Positions 62,261-64,000 of a stretch of DNA of 64,000 bases are shown piece after piece (the first letter of the stretch is position 1; every line of letters starts with the position of its first letter). The notes under the pieces were generated by a model, which had not been told where the DNA came from, made no database searches, and saw nothing but the letters and a program-made list of their open reading frames with translations. The translations under genes and the position numbers were made by a program. This stretch comes from Tissierellales bacterium (GTDB lineage: Bacteria > Bacillota > Clostridia > Tissierellales > Sedimentibacteraceae). The stretch covers positions 108,289 to 172,288 of the forward strand of contig JAHDQO010000012.1 of NCBI GenBank assembly GCA_018433765.1. The letters are read 5' to 3'.

Positions 62261-62360
62261 GTTTGCCCGGTTAACTATGATAGGTAAAAGACCTTTATCT
62301 ATAAAAGTAGATTAATGCACGGCGTACAGTTAATAACTGTCTGCCCGTGCATTTTTTTTT
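62261..62360 (+). ncRNA. Structured leader with terminator, candidate riboswitch (copy 2)
   Basis: It aligns with 60311-60394: TTGCC...GTTAACTATGATAGGT, conserved loop ACCT, then TATCTA, GTA, TTAATGCACGGC, ACAGTTA. GTTTGCC (62261-62267) can pair with GGCGTAC (62321-62327). The terminator forms instead from ATGCACGGC (62315-62323) and GCCCGTGCAT (62343-62352), followed by nine T. It ends 17 bp before the CoA-transferase ATG. No good -35 is seen, so it may be read from upstream or from a weak promoter. Confidence 0.7.
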
Positions 62361-62376
62361 AAAGGAGGAAATATAA

Positions 62377-63858
62377 ATGAATAAAAGAATCAGAAATGAA
62401 ATGTTGAGAGAAAAAGTAATGACAGCTGAATCAGCATCACAAATCATTAAAGATGGTATGACAGTTGCTGCAAGCGGATTTACTCCAGCAGGTTATCCAA
62501 AAGCTGTTCCTATTGAACTTGCAAAACGTGCAGAAAAGGGAGAAAAAATAGGTATTACTCTTATAACAGGAGCTTCAGTTGGAGATGAATTAGATGGAGT
62601 ATTAGCTAGATCTGGAGTTGTTAAGAGAAGATTTCCTTATCAAACTAATAAAGACATGAGAAACAGTATAAATGATGGAACTGTTAAATTTAGTGATATC
62701 CATCTTAGCCATGTTCCTCAGTGGATTAAATATGGATTTTTTGGGAAAATAGATGTTGCTTTAGTAGAAGCTGTTGCAATAAATGAAGATGGTAGTATTG
62801 TACCATCAACCTCTGTAGGCTGTTCTAATGTTGCAGTAGAAGAAGCAGATAAGGTAATTGTTGAAATAAATACATCTCAGCCTTTAGAATTAGAAGGAAT
62901 TCATGATATCTATAATCCAAAAAATCCTCCTAATAGAAAACCTATACCAATAGAAAAAGTAAATGATAGAATAGGCACAACTTATATACCATGTGATATG
63001 AATAAAATAGCTGCAATAGTTATTACTGATATAAAAGATAAGACTAGAGAAGTTTCTCCAATAGATGAAATATCAGAAAAAATGGGAAGTAACTTAATTG
63101 GATTTCTTAAGAACGAAGTAAAAAGTGGAAGACTGCCTAAAAATTTATTACCTCTTCAGTCAGGTGTAGGTAGTGTAGCAAATGCAGTTCTTAGTGAATT
63201 AAAAACTTCCGACTTTAATAATTTGGTTATATATTCAGAAGTATTGCAAGATTCTGTTATTGATTTAATGGATGCTGGAAAAGTTGATTTTGCTTCTGCT
63301 ACATCATTAACAATTTCTCCTCAAAGACTGGAACATTTTTATAAAAACTTTGATAAATACAAAAATAAAATAATATTGAGACCAGAAGAGATAAGCAATA
63401 ATCCTGAAATAATAAGAAGACTTGGAGTTATTGCAATGAATACAGCTATAGAAGTAGATATTTATGGTAATATAAATTCTACAAATGTTTTAGGAAGTAG
63501 AATGATGAATGGTATAGGTGGTTCTGGAGATTTTGCTAGGAATGCTTATTTAACAATTTTTATGACACAATCAACAGCTAAAAAAGGTACAATTTCAAGC
63601 ATAGTTCCTTTTGTATCACATGTAGATCATACAGAACATGATACTCATGTAATAGTTACAGAACAAGGTGTAGCTGATTTGAGGGGGTTAAGTCCTTGTG
63701 AGAGAGCTGTAGAGATAATAAATAATTGTGCGCATCCAGATTATAAACAAAAATTGATGGAATATTACAAAGATTCTTTAAGAACATGTAAATATAAATA
63801 TACACCACATGACTTTAAAGTACTATATAAAAAGGAGGTAGAGAAAATTGCCAAATAG
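62377..63858 (+). CDS. Acetyl-CoA hydrolase/CoA-transferase, succinate or propionate type
   Basis: 493 residues, the length of succinate CoA-transferases (TIGR03458-like). Features are the N-terminal [34 protein letters not shown], the catalytic Glu288 in YSEVLQD, and the C-terminal [17 protein letters not shown] and [18 protein letters not shown]. It swaps CoA between acids such as acetate, propionate, butyrate and succinate. A biotin-dependent carboxyltransferase gene overlaps its end, which points to methylmalonyl-CoA/propionyl-CoA metabolism. A strong AAAGGAGG precedes the ATG. The acid pair is not predictable from sequence. Confidence 0.88.
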   Translation: MNKRIRNEMLREKVMTAESASQIIKDGMTVAASGFTPAGYPKAVPIELAKRAEKGEKIGITLITGASVGDELDGVLARSGVVKRRFPYQTNKDMRNSINDGTVKFSDIHLSHVPQWIKYGFFGKIDVALVEAVAINEDGSIVPSTSVGCSNVAVEEADKVIVEINTSQPLELEGIHDIYNPKNPPNRKPIPIEKVNDRIGTTYIPCDMNKIAAIVITDIKDKTREVSPIDEISEKMGSNLIGFLKNEVKSGRLPKNLLPLQSGVGSVANAVLSELKTSDFNNLVIYSEVLQDSVIDLMDAGKVDFASATSLTISPQRLEHFYKNFDKYKNKIILRPEEISNNPEIIRRLGVIAMNTAIEVDIYGNINSTNVLGSRMMNGIGGSGDFARNAYLTIFMTQSTAKKGTISSIVPFVSHVDHTEHDTHVIVTEQGVADLRGLSPCERAVEIINNCAHPDYKQKLMEYYKDSLRTCKYKYTPHDFKVLYKKEVEKIAK

Positions 63859-64000
63859 CAAACTTAAAGGACTCACTGAAAAGAAAAAACAAATAAAACT
63901 TGGCGGTGGAGAAAAAGCAATACAAAAGCAGCATGAAAAAGGCAAATATACAGCCAGAGAAAGAATAGTAAGATTATTAGATGAAGGAAGTTTTGTCGAA
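63848..64000 (+). CDS. Acyl-CoA carboxyltransferase subunit (PccB/MmdA type), cut by window end
   Basis: The first 51 residues of a carboxyltransferase. The frame starts with TTG at 63848, overlapping the CoA-transferase stop by 11 bp, with AAGGAGG about 8 bases upstream. The visible part [20 protein letters not shown] followed by [14 protein letters not shown] is typical of propionyl-CoA carboxylase beta and methylmalonyl-CoA decarboxylase alpha. The active-site part lies beyond 64000. Which of the two reactions it performs depends on neighbouring subunits not seen here. Confidence 0.85.
   Translation, partial: MPNSKLKGLTEKKKQIKLGGGEKAIQKQHEKGKYTARERIVRLLDEGSFVE

Overview
The window is AT-rich DNA from an anaerobic, endospore-forming Gram-positive bacterium (Clostridia or Tissierellia type). 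Evidence: sporulation genes (spoIID, spoIIQ, spoIIID, yyaC, yabP, yabQ, spoIIE), a hydrogenase-maturation GTPase (hydF), a rubredoxin-first rubrerythrin under a PerR-type repressor, and two amino-acid fermentation modules. It resembles ornithine/Stickland fermenters such as Sedimentibacter or Acetoanaerobium; the genus cannot be fixed from sequence alone. No tRNA, rRNA, CRISPR array, insertion sequence or prophage was seen.

Layout. 1-7.4 kb: sporulation and envelope genes (spoIID, spoIIQ, spoIIID, mreB-type mbl, galU, phosphoglucomutase, an SLH-anchored lytic transglycosylase). 7.5-20.2 kb: flavodoxin, yyaC, a large exported phosphodiester glycosidase-type protein, a TtcA-like thiolase, a heterodimeric ABC exporter, an alpha/beta hydrolase, and a MerR-methyltransferase fusion. 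20.3-22 kb: hydrogenase regulator plus hydF behind an attenuator-like leader. 22-30 kb: oxidative ornithine fermentation (ortA, ortB, 2,4-diaminopentanoate dehydrogenase, an AGCS symporter) around an amino-acid-sensing histidine kinase and a sigma-54 activator. Both ort/ord transcription units carry a correctly spaced -24/-12 promoter. 30.2-42 kb: a BioB/HydE-like radical SAM enzyme, a glycosyltransferase, then an IclR regulator and an operon for oxidative amino-acid fermentation (ferredoxin-linked 2-oxoacid oxidoreductase, butyrate kinase, phosphotransbutyrylase, aminotransferase, NhaC and MFS transporters) with repeated 17-bp palindromes.

42-50.6 kb: SAM-I riboswitch with metK, three tandem paralogous small secreted proteins of unknown function, PerR/reverse rubrerythrin, small hypothetical proteins, a SPASM radical SAM protein and a PadR/HAAS pair. 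50.8-58.8 kb: the conserved yabP-yabQ-divIC-spoIIE-tilS-hpt-ftsH block. 58.9-64 kb: a hotdog thioesterase, an acetyltransferase, then an AspT-like transporter, a DUF3870 protein, a succinate-type CoA-transferase and the start of a biotin-dependent carboxyltransferase. The transporter and the CoA-transferase are each preceded by related leader RNAs ending in an intrinsic terminator. They fit no riboswitch class I recognise and are the strongest candidate for something undescribed here.

The two fermentation modules complement each other: amino acids are oxidised to acyl-CoA, energy is conserved by acyl-phosphate/kinase or CoA-transfer steps, and electrons go to ferredoxin or NAD(P)H. Each module has its own local regulator with recognisable sites.
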